From Rachicladosporium sp. CCFEE 5018 (taxonomy: Eukaryota; Ascomycota; Dothideomycetes; Cladosporiales; Cladosporiaceae): a stretch of 64,000 bases of DNA. Below, in pieces: positions 21,787 through 31,646 of the stretch. Every line of letters begins with the position of its first letter. Position 1 is the stretch's first letter. The notes below the pieces were generated by a model that worked only from the letters and a program-made list of their open reading frames with translations, was not told the origin of the DNA and made no database searches. The DNA lies in assembly GCA_002077045.2 (NCBI GenBank), contig KZ111158.1, forward strand, positions 488,210-552,209. The letters run 5' to 3'. The translations under genes were made by a program, and so were the position numbers.

Positions 21787-23680
21787 GCCTCTGAGTAAGA
21801 TCTTAGGCTCCAATCCGTTGCAGACTCAACTCTGCGGCGCGATACCCTCCGCCTTTGAGTAACATCACTGGCAACAAGGCTGTCACGGAGGAAATTCCGC
21901 GGCACCTAGACCCACCACAGGAAACACTCTGCGGCAGGTCGCTAATTCGGCCCAAAGACTTCTTTGCGGCTGCGATACCATTCGCCTTTGAGTAAAATCA
22001 TTGGCAAACAAGCACCGTAAGCTCACTTGCTGGCAACATGCCTCGAGTCAGCTAGGCGGCAATGGGAAAACTCCCGGAGCACCTCCTGACGCGAACGCGG
22101 TAGGGAAGTCGCTTCGCGGTAACACTGAAAACGTTCCAGCGTGGGCTTAAGGGGGAACCTCCGAATGCTACGTCTCCGACGACAACATCGCGCTCTCGAG
22201 CGTCTCAGACTTGAGATGGCTTGGAAGTTGCACCATCCGCCTTTGAGTAGAATCACTGGCAACCGAGAGCTTTAGAGCTTGCTCGTCGGCGGGTCGTCGT
22301 CGAGTGAGCTCTGCAGCTCTCAGACCGCGCCTTCGAGGCCTCGAATTTATTGAGGTCGCTCGTCGGCTGCACCCACCCGCCTTTGAGTAACATCACTGGC
22401 AAAACACACTTGAGTCAGATCAGTGTCCCCGGCCTCACTTCCCTCATCGCCCGTGTGTCAGAACCGGGTCGACTTCACCACCTAGCACTATCACTCCCCC
22501 TTCCACCGCTTGTATCTACCCCAAGCTCCTACCTCGCTCGCTCTGTCGACTTTCCAGGCCAGCACCAACCACCTTTGAGTAACATCACTGGCATGCCTGC
22601 CGGCCCCGATCAATGCCACCCCCCCGACCCCGCCTCGAACCGCCTCGAACCGCTTCCCACGCTCCTGTGCCGCTTTCCTCGTCGAAGCGGCCCCCACCCG
22701 CCTTTGAGTAGCATCACTGGCAACGCCAGACGCAGAGCAGCAACCTCCATAGCCATCTATAGAATTGCCTCTGCCACGGCAAAAATCGGGAGTGATCTCA
22801 AGCACGACAACGCGTGGAGTGAACTTTGCAAAAAAAAGAATAATTCGGGGGTGATCTCAAGCACGAAAGCGTGTGGAGTGATCTCACCGACAACGTCAAC
22901 GGGAGGGATCTCACCTGCAATGCGCTCGGGGTGACCTCTAAGACTGAAGACAAGAGAGCCATCCAGATTGGAATGAGCTCTACAGTAGCGGCGGAGAGCG
23001 ATCTCACGAGCAAAGCGCTTGGAGTGAACACATCCCTGCACCATCCGCCTTTGAGTAACATCACTGGCAAACCGGCCGCCCAGATCTGGCTCTACGGCGC
23101 GACGCCCGAAAGCCAGGCTTGAGGTACCAACACGCGCCTTTGAGCCTCCCTAGTGCTGGGTTCGTTCGTCGGCTGCACTCATCCGCCTCTGAGTAAAATC
23201 ACTGGCACCCCGCTGCACAACAAGGACTTCTTGCCAAAGCGCTCGTCGTCCGCGGCAACAAGCAGAGCTCAACATCCTCTACGCCAGTATAGCGCAATGA
23301 TTTATAACGAGCTCTGCACCAACCGCCTTTGAGTAACATCACTGGCAAACATCGATGCCTTTGATTGAGTTCTCTGGCGTGCCGCTATTGATTAAAGTCT
23401 TCAGCTGCAACCCTTGCCTTTGATTGACTTCTCTGGCCTACCCAAACTCACTGATGATTAGCTTCTTCAGTCCCCCGTTGTTGGCTCACGCCTCCAAACC
23501 CAACCGCCTTTGAGTAACATCACTGGCACAACCCACTAGTGATTAGCTTCTCTAGTCCCCAACTGGTGACTCACGTCTCCAGCACCAACCGCCTTTGAGT
23601 AAAACCACTGGCGCGCAACACCCAACTGTTGGCTCACGCCGCCAGCGCAACACCCTGCCTTGGCTCAACTCCTTGGCTTG
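21787..23680. repeat. Array of degenerate short repeats, core CCTTTGAGTAACATCACTGG
   Basis: A core of about 20 bp, CCTTTGAGTAACATCACTGG, usually preceded by CCG and followed by CA, recurs in one orientation. Good copies start (at GCC/ACC) at 21851, 21984, 22239, 22379, 22571, 22700, 23047, 23185, 23325, 23516 and 23591. Weaker ones lie at 21787, 23357, 23416 and 23657. Spacings of 129-140 bp recur, with 191-192 bp twice. Flanks also repeat, for example CGTCGGCTGCA before the copies at 22379 and 23185. Translated forward the core reads LSNITG, and reversed MPVMLLKGG. Open frames across it (such as 22350-22934 plus) look like by-products of the repeats, because the core occurs in different frames. 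Confidence 0.85.
22790..23032. repeat. Second minisatellite inside the array (GTGATCTCA units)
   Basis: About five degenerate units built on GTGATCTCA, an A/C-rich spacer and AAGCGTGTGGA, near 22792, 22851, 22877, 22906 and 23000. They fill the long interval between core copies at 22700 and 23047. Confidence 0.7.
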
Positions 23681-24004
23681 TATGAAGTTCTGTCCGAGAC
23701 TAGCGACAACTGAGCTTTCTCTGAAGTTGTCTTATGCTACATCATGTCCATGGCCTTACACTACTGCCTTGCGACTCAGACCTTTTCATCACTGCGCTGG
23801 CAATCGCTGGTGCGTGGAGAAGAATCGCTCTGCACCGAAGAGGAACGCATGCGCACAGTGCGAAGGCTTTTCAAAGCTGTCATTACTATGCAAGAACTCC
23901 AAAGATACCCGCCCATCGCTGTCGCTTTTGCACGAACTCGCCGAACGCCTGGTCCTTTTCATGGACTGACTCCAGTCCTCAGCCCTCTCCCGCAATTTCT
24001 TCGC
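23681..24004. other. Spacer after the array
   Basis: 3' flank of the aminotransferase gene. No gene or clear repeat recognised. Confidence 0.5.
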
Positions 24005-25363
24005 CTATGCCTCCACCTCCTCAACCTCGACCCCCCACTCATGCGCCTGCTTCCCATACATAATATTGCTCAACCACGACTTAAGCATCTTAGCGTAGTC
24101 ACCGGTCTCACCTTGCACGGGTACTTCAACATCTCGTCCTCTGAAGTGAATCAACCCCACAGGTGCGACGAAGAACGCTGTACCTGCCGCGAAAGCCTCG
24201 ATTAGTCTTCCCTCATCTGCAGCTTCCAGTAAGTCTTGCATGGTAAACTTGCGCTCTACGACTTCCACGGCCTCGAGACTACCTTGTGCTTTTGTGAGGC
24301 GCTCGCGCGCGAGGTCGAGGATGGAGGCACGGGTGACGCCTTCCAGGATTATGCGCTCCGTAAGCGGCGCGGTGACGAGCTCGAGTTTGGAAGTGGACTT
24401 GTTTCGCCACACGACGAAGAAGTTCGAGGCCCCTGCTTCGGTCACATTGCAGTCCTCTCAGAACAGCCAGAGGACTTGATCGAATCCCCGCGCTCGCGCT
24501 TCGCCTTGCGCTACCAGAGAGGGACCGTAGTTAGCACCGAGCTTGGCGTAGCCGAACCCACCGGGCCAGGCGCGGATACTGTCTTCGTTGCTCGCTAGTA
24601 GCTTCAAGCCCTGGATCTCCTTCTTCGTTTCGGTATGGCCGTTGCCATTCGCTGCGCCGCTCAGCGCAGGTGGGGCGGGTGTAGCGAGGGAGCGCGACAT
24701 ATCCGGGAAGCAGGCCAGGATGACATAGAGCAGAGCTTCCTTCGGCCGCTGCACTCCTAGCGCCGGGTCCGTGGAGATCATAGTCGGCCGAATGTAGAGA
24801 AATGAGCCCTCAGCCGAGGAATTAGGGAGCCACTTCGCACCATCTCTTGCGCAAAGAGCAATGATCATCTTCTCCAGTTCCTTGGCATCGAAATCGGGTA
24901 GCGCGATGCGAGCGCAAGATCGACGCATACGTTCGCAATTCCGCGATGGGCGGAAGAGTCGCAACTTCCCATCGTGACCGCGGTACAGCTTCAACCCCTC
25001 GAAACACTCAGTCGCATAGTGCAGTACAGACGCCGTGGGCATAATGCTGAAAGGACCATACGGTTTCAGCTCTGGCGCTTCCCAGCCTGACATCGACGTC
25101 CAGCGCGCGGTGACCATGTGGTCTGTGCAGGTCTTCTGGGCCATGACTTCTGGGCTGTTGGGCTCGGGGACTTCGCGGGGGGATTGACATTGCGTGAACG
25201 TCATGCGGGAGGCGTCTAAGGGGGAGAGGGAGGAGTCGCCATGGCCGTTTGTTGCGGGTTGCTGGTGTTTGATTCCGGCTGCTGTGAGGCTTGATGCTGC
25301 GGTTGTTAAGGTGGGTGTTGATGTGCCTGAGGATTCTGGGGTGGGCAGGGATGCGGGAGCCAT
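24005..25363 (-). pseudogene. Branched-chain amino-acid aminotransferase with one in-frame TGA
   Basis: From the ATG at 25363 to the stop at 24005 the frame holds 453 codons with no intron needed, broken by TGA at 24458-24460 (codon 302). The stop sits in a conserved block, with QVLWLF before it and EDCNVTEAGASNFFVVW after it, where the family has Gly. Other family features are intact: MVTARWTSMSGWEAPELKPYG without its last residue, ATECFEGLKLYRG, PSRNCERMRRSCARIALPDF, the PLP-lysine region GYAKLGANYGPSL, and ITLEGVTR-like IILEGVTRASILDLARERL. The enzyme makes or degrades leucine, isoleucine and valine with a PLP cofactor. Only the C-terminal third is beyond the stop, but it is needed in this fold. 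GGA to TGA is a transversion, so it does not match the RIP pattern. A base error or real loss must be distinguished. A paralogue elsewhere is likely, because fungi usually have several. Confidence 0.8.
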
Positions 25364-25756
25364 GGTCGGTGATGGGATGCGGGAGCCACGGGTCGATGTT
25401 GCCAATCTGTTGGGTTGGATGTCTGAAAGGTAGACTGGAAAGGTGGTGGAGCAAGCAGTATATATAGTCAATGGCAGAGAGAGAGGTGAAGTCAACAAGA
25501 AAGTTCCTACACTACCTCCCTTGCACGGAAAGCGGCAGAGACTGTGACTCTTATCTCTTCGCATTGACGCATCGGCCCTGGCATACGACGTTATGGAAGC
25601 ATAGTGAGTCAAGCAGTGTTATTAATATGGGTATCTCGACATCCTGTAACTATCTTTGCGCGTGCTTGCATTGCTATCCTCATCATCAAATCGTGAACAT
25701 CGTACCCTCATCCCTGATGTTCCAGGAGCAACCCCATCGCTCCGTCGACCCATATC
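25364..25756. other. Intergenic, aminotransferase 5' flank
   Basis: 393 bp. Contains the aminotransferase promoter and the 3' end of the next gene. Nothing else seen. Confidence 0.5.
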
Positions 25757-27199
25757 CTACATAAGCCCACCGAGCACAAGCCGTTGCAGCCCAGCAACTT
25801 CACTCTTAACCCCAGCGCGAGTGCTGTCCTCGAATTCCCGCATGACATTCGCGACGAGTATTTTCCGCACAGCCTTGTCAGCTTTGATGAACGCGTCGCC
25901 AACAGAGATCGTACACAGCTCCGGGCCAGTCACTAGACCGAGCAGATTCGCGTAGGTGTCTATTAGCGTGTCACACAGCGTCGCAAACGTAGTGCCAAAG
26001 TCTGGGTCAAAAGGAAGGTTGGGCGTGAGCAGGTGCTGGAAGTCCAAGCCAGAGAAGTTCAAAGGCGATGCATTCTCTTGTGGACTGCTCAGCGAGCTTG
26101 CGGCCGGCAAGCTACTGTGCTGCGAGTCCGACATGAAGCTGTCTGTGGTGGCGCTGGCCCTTCGGCCTTTCCCTGCACCTTTGCCCAAGCCCATGCCGCT
26201 CTTCAGTATTTGGCCCATTCTGCCTCTGCTGAGACTACTGCCTGTAGTGTCGTAGCCACTGAGGTTCTGGTATGTTTCGAACTCCTGCAGCAGCGCTGAG
26301 AGTGCTCTGAGATATTCCAGCGGACTGCCAGAATTCATGTCCAGCAGTGCTGGTAGACTGTAGCCCAGCAACAGATAGCTGGTCGACCTTCGTCCAAGCT
26401 TGTGTGCGTTCATTGACGGCAGGCTTCCTACGGTGTTCGGCGAGTAGTGCAGCGTGCTGAAGTAGTACACATCCCCCTCATGCACCCGCTTGAGGTATTC
26501 GATCGTAGCCATCCTCTTCGCTGCCGTCTCGCGTATCTGCTGATAGAGTGCACTTGGATTCTGGCTTCCGACGGACTGCGTTGGCGGCGGTGGAAGCAAT
26601 GCTGGGCCGTTCATGGTGCTCTGGCTAGCGAAGCTCATCTGTGAGCCCAGGCTGGGTCGGTTAGGTACATGACGCTTGTACACATCGATGTTGGGGACCA
26701 TTTGAGCGGGCATGCGTGAGTGTGGCGCCGGACCCACCGGTGTGGCACTGGTAAGTGGAATGGGCCCAGCAGGCGGGTTCGCGAGCCCGGTCAGGTTATC
26801 GCCAGATTTGGCAGCCGTCTGTCCGTTGGCCAATGGTGAGCCGAGTCTGTTGCGAGTCCGTGGCCGTTCGGGTAAGTCTCCGCTGTCTGTAGGTGAGAAG
26901 GATTCCGACGTGGGTACGTGTGCAGACGACAGTCGAGATCGATGTCCCAGAGACGACCCACTGGGCTGGGACTTGTGAGATCGTAGTGAGACACTCCTCC
27001 GCAGCTCCTGAACGCTAGAGGACAGTGACAGTATACTGCTATCCCTCTTATGGACTCGCAGCTCCCCACTACCGCCTCCAGGTACCGCAGTACTCGCTGG
27101 TGGAGTCTCCTCAACGAGACCTGGGAAGGCCGCGATCTCACTCGGGTGGCGTTTGAAGCGACCAAACACACTGTTGGATGAGGAGGTGAGGGAGGGCAT
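25757..27199 (-). CDS. Conserved fungal protein of unknown function
   Basis: 480 residues in one exon. The first ~200 residues are low-complexity, rich in Ser, Pro and Arg (SVFGRFKRHPSE near the start). From about 225 an ordered domain begins: SALYQQIRETAAKRMATIEY, VYYFSTLHYSP, STSYLLLGYSLPALLDMN and PLEYLRALSALLQEFETYQ. It is interrupted by a Gly/Lys- and Ser-rich insert, then resumes with FGTTFATLCDTLIDTYANLL, then ELCTISVGDAFIKADKAVRK. The helical domain looks conserved and globular, but I do not recognise a named family. It shares a 301-bp divergent spacer with the NatA catalytic gene. Confidence 0.65.
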   Translation of the reverse strand: MPSLTSSSNSVFGRFKRHPSEIAAFPGLVEETPPASTAVPGGGSGELRVHKRDSSILSLSSSVQELRRSVSLRSHKSQPSGSSLGHRSRLSSAHVPTSESFSPTDSGDLPERPRTRNRLGSPLANGQTAAKSGDNLTGLANPPAGPIPLTSATPVGPAPHSRMPAQMVPNIDVYKRHVPNRPSLGSQMSFASQSTMNGPALLPPPPTQSVGSQNPSALYQQIRETAAKRMATIEYLKRVHEGDVYYFSTLHYSPNTVGSLPSMNAHKLGRRSTSYLLLGYSLPALLDMNSGSPLEYLRALSALLQEFETYQNLSGYDTTGSSLSRGRMGQILKSGMGLGKGAGKGRRASATTDSFMSDSQHSSLPAASSLSSPQENASPLNFSGLDFQHLLTPNLPFDPDFGTTFATLCDTLIDTYANLLGLVTGPELCTISVGDAFIKADKAVRKILVANVMREFEDSTRAGVKSEVAGLQRLVLGGLM

Positions 27200-27500
27200 G
27201 TGGGAGGTGCCGCCTCTGGCCGAGGACTTTGGGGCGAGCTAAGGCGGCGGGTTAGGAGTCGAGGACAGGGCCATGCGAAAGCTTCGCGCGTCGTGGGACC
27301 TGCAGTAGTCGCTGCGCCTAAGGACAGGGGTCGGCTATTCTTCTGCCCACATGTGACAGGCGCGGGCAGGCGGGGCAGGGACCCGACGAGATGCCAAGAC
27401 TTTGGACTTCACTTCACATACCGGGGTCGTAGTTGCCTTTGTATTCATCTGGTCGGCACAGGCTTACACAGCTTCGCGACCTACCTCCACAGCTTTCATT
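27200..27500. promoter_or_regulatory. Probable bidirectional promoter
   Basis: 301 bp between divergent starts of the unknown gene and the N-acetyltransferase gene. No specific site is claimed. Confidence 0.4.
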
Positions 27501-28246
27501 ATGGATATCCGCCTCCTCCACCCCTCCGACATTCCCCATGTCCAACAAACCAACATCACCAACCTTCCCGAGAACTACTTCTGCAAATATTACCTCTACC
27601 ATGCACTTAGCTGGCCGCAACTAAGCTATGTTGCTGTTGATGTCTCCCGGCCAAAGAAAACGCCTTACGATGCGCCCAAGATAGTCGGCTATGTCCTCGC
27701 CAAAATGGAGGAAGACCCAGCGGACGGTATACAACACGGTCACATCACGTCGCTGAGTGTGATGCGCACACATCGGCGACTGGGCCTGGCCGAGAAGTTG
27801 ATGAGGCAGAGTCGTACGTTACCTAACGTCCTCAGCACTCCTATGACCGTATTGACAGCTTATGCTATGCAGAGAAAGCAATGTACGAGACCTACAACGG
27901 CGTCTACGTATCCCTCCACGTCCGTGTCTCCAACGTCGCCGCCCTGGCACTCTACAAAGACACCCTGGGCTTCAAAGTGATCGGCACAGAAGCAAAGTAC
28001 TACGCCGACGGTGAGGATGCGTTCAGTATGCGGATGGACTTGGAGCACTTGAAGCAGGAGGCGCTGGACGAGGAGAGTGATGAGGAAGACAGTCTAGGCA
28101 AGGATGAGGGGGCTGCGGTTGGGAGTGAAGGAAAGGCTGGGGAGGGAGAGGTGACGAAGGATGCAGGGGATCCAAAGAGGAAGGTCAGAGTTGGGCGGCA
28201 GCTGGGCGTGGGGGAGCTGGTGGAGAGGAATGAGAGTGCGAAATGA
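27501..28246 (+). CDS. ARD1: NatA N-alpha-acetyltransferase catalytic subunit (Ard1/Naa10)
   Basis: Exons 27501-27813 and 27873-28246, intron 27814-27872 (GTACGT...ATGCAG, 59 bp), 228 residues. The GNAT fold starts MDIRLLHPSDIPHVQQTNI and has LPENYFCKYYLYHALSWPQ with the family's catalytic-loop Glu (24). The acetyl-CoA site RRLGLA is at 92-97, and the splice restores MRQSQKAMYETYNGVYVSLH and VSNVAALALYKDTLGF. The C-terminal tail of ~70 residues is acidic, then Lys/Gly-rich, as in other Ard1 proteins. With Naa15/Nat1 at the ribosome it acetylates N-termini beginning Ser, Ala, Thr, Gly or Val. Confidence 0.93.
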
Positions 28247-28627
28247 GGCATTATGGCACCGCATGGCAATGCTAGATCCGCTTCAGGCACCCAGTCCCAC
28301 GACAAAGCACTACTCCGGCATCCGAGCAGCGATGATCGCCTCCGATATTGTCCACAGGACCTGGACCCTTCGCGCGCTCACGAATCACCTGTCGGACGAA
28401 GTTTGCTCAAGCGTCCATGAGCGCTCCGAGCTGTCATCGCAGAGCTCAGCTGCGCACAGTCGCTCTTGTGATCATAATCTGCTCCGTGCGTGTGAAGGTA
28501 CAGGGGATCGAGCTGTAGGCGTGGCGAAGACGACCCTCCGAGGCCTTAAGAAAGTGTACGTAGCTGTGTGCAATCCCAAACGGCACGATGGGATGGCCGC
28601 AGCAGGATGTAGCAATGAATACCGGGG
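28247..28627. other. Convergent intergenic spacer
   Basis: 381 bp between two converging genes. Nothing recognised. Confidence 0.5.
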
Positions 28628-30010
28628 TCAACTCGTCTCCCACATATCTCCAAAGCCGCTCAGATCTTGCCGATACTCATCACATCCGTGGTAGATCCGA
28701 CGGTGATCTACGCTCGGCACCTTCGTGAACCCGCCAGCTTTATTATACCAGCGAGAACTTTTGATGAGCTCCCACGTCTCATCAAGATTCGCTTGCGCGG
28801 CATCCCGTTCGCTTGCTTGATCGACGATCGTGAAGCCCTCGAACGTTAGCGTCTCCAGTCTCGGATAGGAATGTGCTTCCAGAGCTCGCAGAACATACCC
28901 CAAGAGAGCTGCCGCTGATCGAATGTAGAATGGTACGTACTCATGCACGTGTCTCATGTGGGTGGTACCGCACTGACCCGGACCTTTGGGCTTGTAGATG
29001 TTGTCGTGCTCGCCTAGTACAATGACCAGAGTCGTGAGTGTCGCACTCGCCTTTGAAACCAGATCTGCCGTGGCGCGGAAGACCGTTTCGTATACTCGAG
29101 TGTCTGTATAATGGTGCACACGCGGGATCTTGACTTGAAGATGCTTGAGTGAGCTGAGTGGTCGTGCTGTGGGCATCGTGAGCAGATGCATCGGGTACCA
29201 CATCGGACCTGGAAAGATGAAAGCTTTGCCAGTCTCTTGACGTTCTCGAAGCTCAGGCGAGATGATCTGCGATTGCCTGGACCCGAGTGAGCCGTGACGA
29301 TGCAGGCGGCTGTGCTCATTGTTCGTGTCGTCACTCATAGGCCTGCCATCTGGTAGTGATCCTTCGTCATTGAGGTAGTCTAGGCGCAGGCTTCGAAGCT
29401 TTGTCGCATCGATGGAGCTGAAGATACTTCTCACCAAGCCTCGGTGCGTCCAGCCGAGTAGTCTTAGATCCGTGACTGCGGGAAATAAGACAGCTGGACT
29501 CTGGCGAACATAGGTGTACTCCGGACTATTCAGCGTGTGTAATGAAGCTAAATCAAGGTACTTCACATTCGTGAGACTGGCGAAGACGTCCCAAGTGCGA
29601 AGGTCAAGATCCGTAAGACCCTCATCAGCCCCCTCGATCTCCTCAGGTCCGACCTCGCCAACGATGTTCTGCCAGATGAGCGTCCAGCTAAGTGCATGGA
29701 CGTGCCTTGCCAGCTTCGGCTGCTCGACAAGCAGGCGGACGAATGCGCGTTGGCGCTTGATCAGGTTCGGCTGTCGGTATTCCCAGCTGTCTTCCGCATT
29801 CACGACGGGATAATACACAGGGTACTCCCACTCACGCTGGCGTCCGTTGTTGTGCGAGCTCACATCAACATGCTTGATGAGAGCAGGCAGAGACAACGAT
29901 CGCCACTCGCGGGACGCTAGGCCGGCATTGCACAGCGTCACATAGTCGAGGTGGGTTGAGAGAGTTTCGAAAACCAATACCAGGATGTCTGGCGAGAGTA
30001 TGGGTGCCAT
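28628..30010 (-). CDS. F-box protein
   Basis: 460 residues from the ATG at 30010; the open frame continues upstream to a TTG but has no earlier ATG. The first 45 residues form an F-box-like motif (PILSPDILVLVFETL, then LCNAGLASREWRSLSLPALIKHV). Irregular leucine-rich stretches follow (VKYLDLASLH, VTDLRLLGWTHRGLV, LRSLRLDYL, SSLKHLQVKIPRVH, LETLTFEGFTIVD), as in F-box/LRR substrate receptors of SCF ubiquitin ligases. The substrate cannot be predicted. Confidence 0.75.
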   Translation of the reverse strand: MAPILSPDILVLVFETLSTHLDYVTLCNAGLASREWRSLSLPALIKHVDVSSHNNGRQREWEYPVYYPVVNAEDSWEYRQPNLIKRQRAFVRLLVEQPKLARHVHALSWTLIWQNIVGEVGPEEIEGADEGLTDLDLRTWDVFASLTNVKYLDLASLHTLNSPEYTYVRQSPAVLFPAVTDLRLLGWTHRGLVRSIFSSIDATKLRSLRLDYLNDEGSLPDGRPMSDDTNNEHSRLHRHGSLGSRQSQIISPELRERQETGKAFIFPGPMWYPMHLLTMPTARPLSSLKHLQVKIPRVHHYTDTRVYETVFRATADLVSKASATLTTLVIVLGEHDNIYKPKGPGQCGTTHMRHVHEYVPFYIRSAAALLGYVLRALEAHSYPRLETLTFEGFTIVDQASERDAAQANLDETWELIKSSRWYNKAGGFTKVPSVDHRRIYHGCDEYRQDLSGFGDMWETS

Positions 30011-30615
30011 GATGCTCCAAGCAGTTGGTAGGCTGGTTCGCGCAACAGCGGAGAGTGAAAAAGCGGACAAGTCAATGAGATTATGAGAGTGGCAACCAAC
30101 CTTGTAAGGCAGACAAGCCTATCTTCCACCAGGTCCTGCTGTGCCGCGTAGTTGTTGCCTAGCCATTTCACGTGACCCAGTGCGCCAGTGCTTGCTCCCC
30201 ATCATCGGGGGGCTCATACATCCGTAGCACACGTTTTCGTTCAGCTCCTACGATGGTGCACATGTCGTTGTCTGGAATGGTAGCCACGTGCAGTCGCAAG
30301 ACCATGCTGATCGCAGCCTTGATGTTGGCTGTTTGCAAGTATGTGGTGTGGTGGACAGTCTGCATTGCCGTTGGGTCGAAGGGCTGTATGAGCGGCTCAC
30401 GACATTCCGACTTCGCACATACGCCACCTTCCGAACGACCTTGAAAAACATGACGTTCCTAGATCTTCGGGAAATAACTGTTAGAGGGTTATGATAAGCA
30501 TTGCGAAGTAGCACTGAGTTCAAAGTCCATCCCAAGATATCTGCAGGGTATTGATCATCTCGACCATTGCCAGCATCGCCACAGACCTTGACTTCCCACA
30601 CCACCCACCTCCGAT
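30011..30615. other. Divergent intergenic region between F-box and AKR genes
   Basis: 605 bp containing both promoters. A minus-strand open frame inside it (30168 to about 30480) is described separately. Confidence 0.5.
30168..30365 (-). CDS. Possible small gene or exon, unknown
   Basis: A 65-codon minus-strand frame (from ATG at 30365) reads MQTVHHTTYLQTANIKAAIS and ends MYEPPDDGEQALAHWVT. The frame stays open, without another ATG, back to about 30480 (including ECREPLIQPFDPTAM). Its composition looks protein-like, so it may be the last exon of a small spliced gene. I found no convincing upstream exon and recognise no family. Confidence 0.25.
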   Translation of the reverse strand: MQTVHHTTYLQTANIKAAISMVLRLHVATIPDNDMCTIVGAERKRVLRMYEPPDDGEQALAHWVT

Positions 30616-31632
30616 ATGTCTCTACCCAAGACCTTCACTCTCAAAGTCCAAAATGGCACAACTCAGATCCCCTCTGTCGGTTTCGGCACTTGGGCCGCCG
30701 GCGAAGGTAGCTGGGCCAAAGACTCCGTCATCACAGCCCTCAAAGCCGGCTACCGCCACCTGGATTGCGCGTGGATGTACGGCGTCGACGCACAAATTGG
30801 CGCCGGGATCCGCGAATCCGGCGTCCCCAGGGACGAGATTTTCATTACCACGAAGTTCTGGCCGCACTTTTCGCACCCCGATAACGTCGAGCTTTGTCTG
30901 GACAAGTATCTGGAGGGCATGGGACTGGAATATGTGGATTTATTTCTAGCGCATTGGCCCTGTGCGTGGAAGTCTACGACTCGGGAGGCGCTGGAGAAAG
31001 CTACGCCCGGCGGTGGGCCGGAGGAGATGGGGGCTGTGGAGGAGGATGGGAAGCCGGTCATCGACTGGGAGCATTCTGCCAGTCATCTTGCGAAGCTAGC
31101 AGGTAAGGAGGGGAGCTTTGTGCCGACCTGGAAGGCCATGCAAGCCTGCGTCACGAAGGGCAAAGCGAAGGCTGTGGGTCTGTCGAACTTTAGCATCCCC
31201 GAGATCGAGGAGTTGCTGGAGCACGCACAGGAGATTCCGATTTCGTGTAATCAGATCGAAGTGCATCCTTGGCTGCCGCAGAATGAAATCATCGCCTTCG
31301 CGAAGAAGCACGATATCATAATCACGTGCTACTCGCCACTTGCGGGACAGAAGACTGATGGTGCGACGCTGCTGAAGGACGAAACGGTTGCGAGGGTGGC
31401 GAAGAAGAATGACATGGACGCTGGGCAGCTATTGCAGAGCTGGGCTGTGCAGCGTGGTACGATACCGCTGGGCAAGAGCCAAACGCCCTCAAGAATCGAG
31501 TCGAACTTGGATGTGCGGAAGCTAAGCGATGAGGATTTGAAAGCGCTGGACGGGCTGGCTCAGCCTGGAGACTCTGGAAGGACTGTCGATTTCCGGGAGA
31601 AGTGGGGTGTGGATCTTTTCAATAACAACTAG
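30616..31632 (+). CDS. Aldo-keto reductase
   Basis: 338 residues in one exon, with a complete (alpha/beta)8 AKR signature. The catalytic tetrad is visible as Asp50 and Tyr55 (GYRHLDCAWMYG), Lys80 (ITTKFWP) and His113 (LAHWP). GLSNFSIPEIEELL, NQIEVHPWLPQ and the NADP(H)-binding segment IPLGKSQTPSRIESN are also present. The family reduces carbonyls with NADPH. Similarity of the overall layout to fungal glycerol dehydrogenases/D-galacturonate-type reductases is suggestive, but the substrate is not determinable. Confidence 0.93.
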   Translation: MSLPKTFTLKVQNGTTQIPSVGFGTWAAGEGSWAKDSVITALKAGYRHLDCAWMYGVDAQIGAGIRESGVPRDEIFITTKFWPHFSHPDNVELCLDKYLEGMGLEYVDLFLAHWPCAWKSTTREALEKATPGGGPEEMGAVEEDGKPVIDWEHSASHLAKLAGKEGSFVPTWKAMQACVTKGKAKAVGLSNFSIPEIEELLEHAQEIPISCNQIEVHPWLPQNEIIAFAKKHDIIITCYSPLAGQKTDGATLLKDETVARVAKKNDMDAGQLLQSWAVQRGTIPLGKSQTPSRIESNLDVRKLSDEDLKALDGLAQPGDSGRTVDFREKWGVDLFNNN

Positions 31633-31646
31633 GCAGATCGAACTAA

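Noticed and set aside
22350..22934. 194-codon plus-strand frame with repeated PPLSNITGK, resembling a Kex2-type repeat precursor
   Set aside because: The LSNITG repeats come from the DNA core motif, whose other copies fall in different frames and outside this frame. There is no signal peptide or dibasic pattern between repeats.
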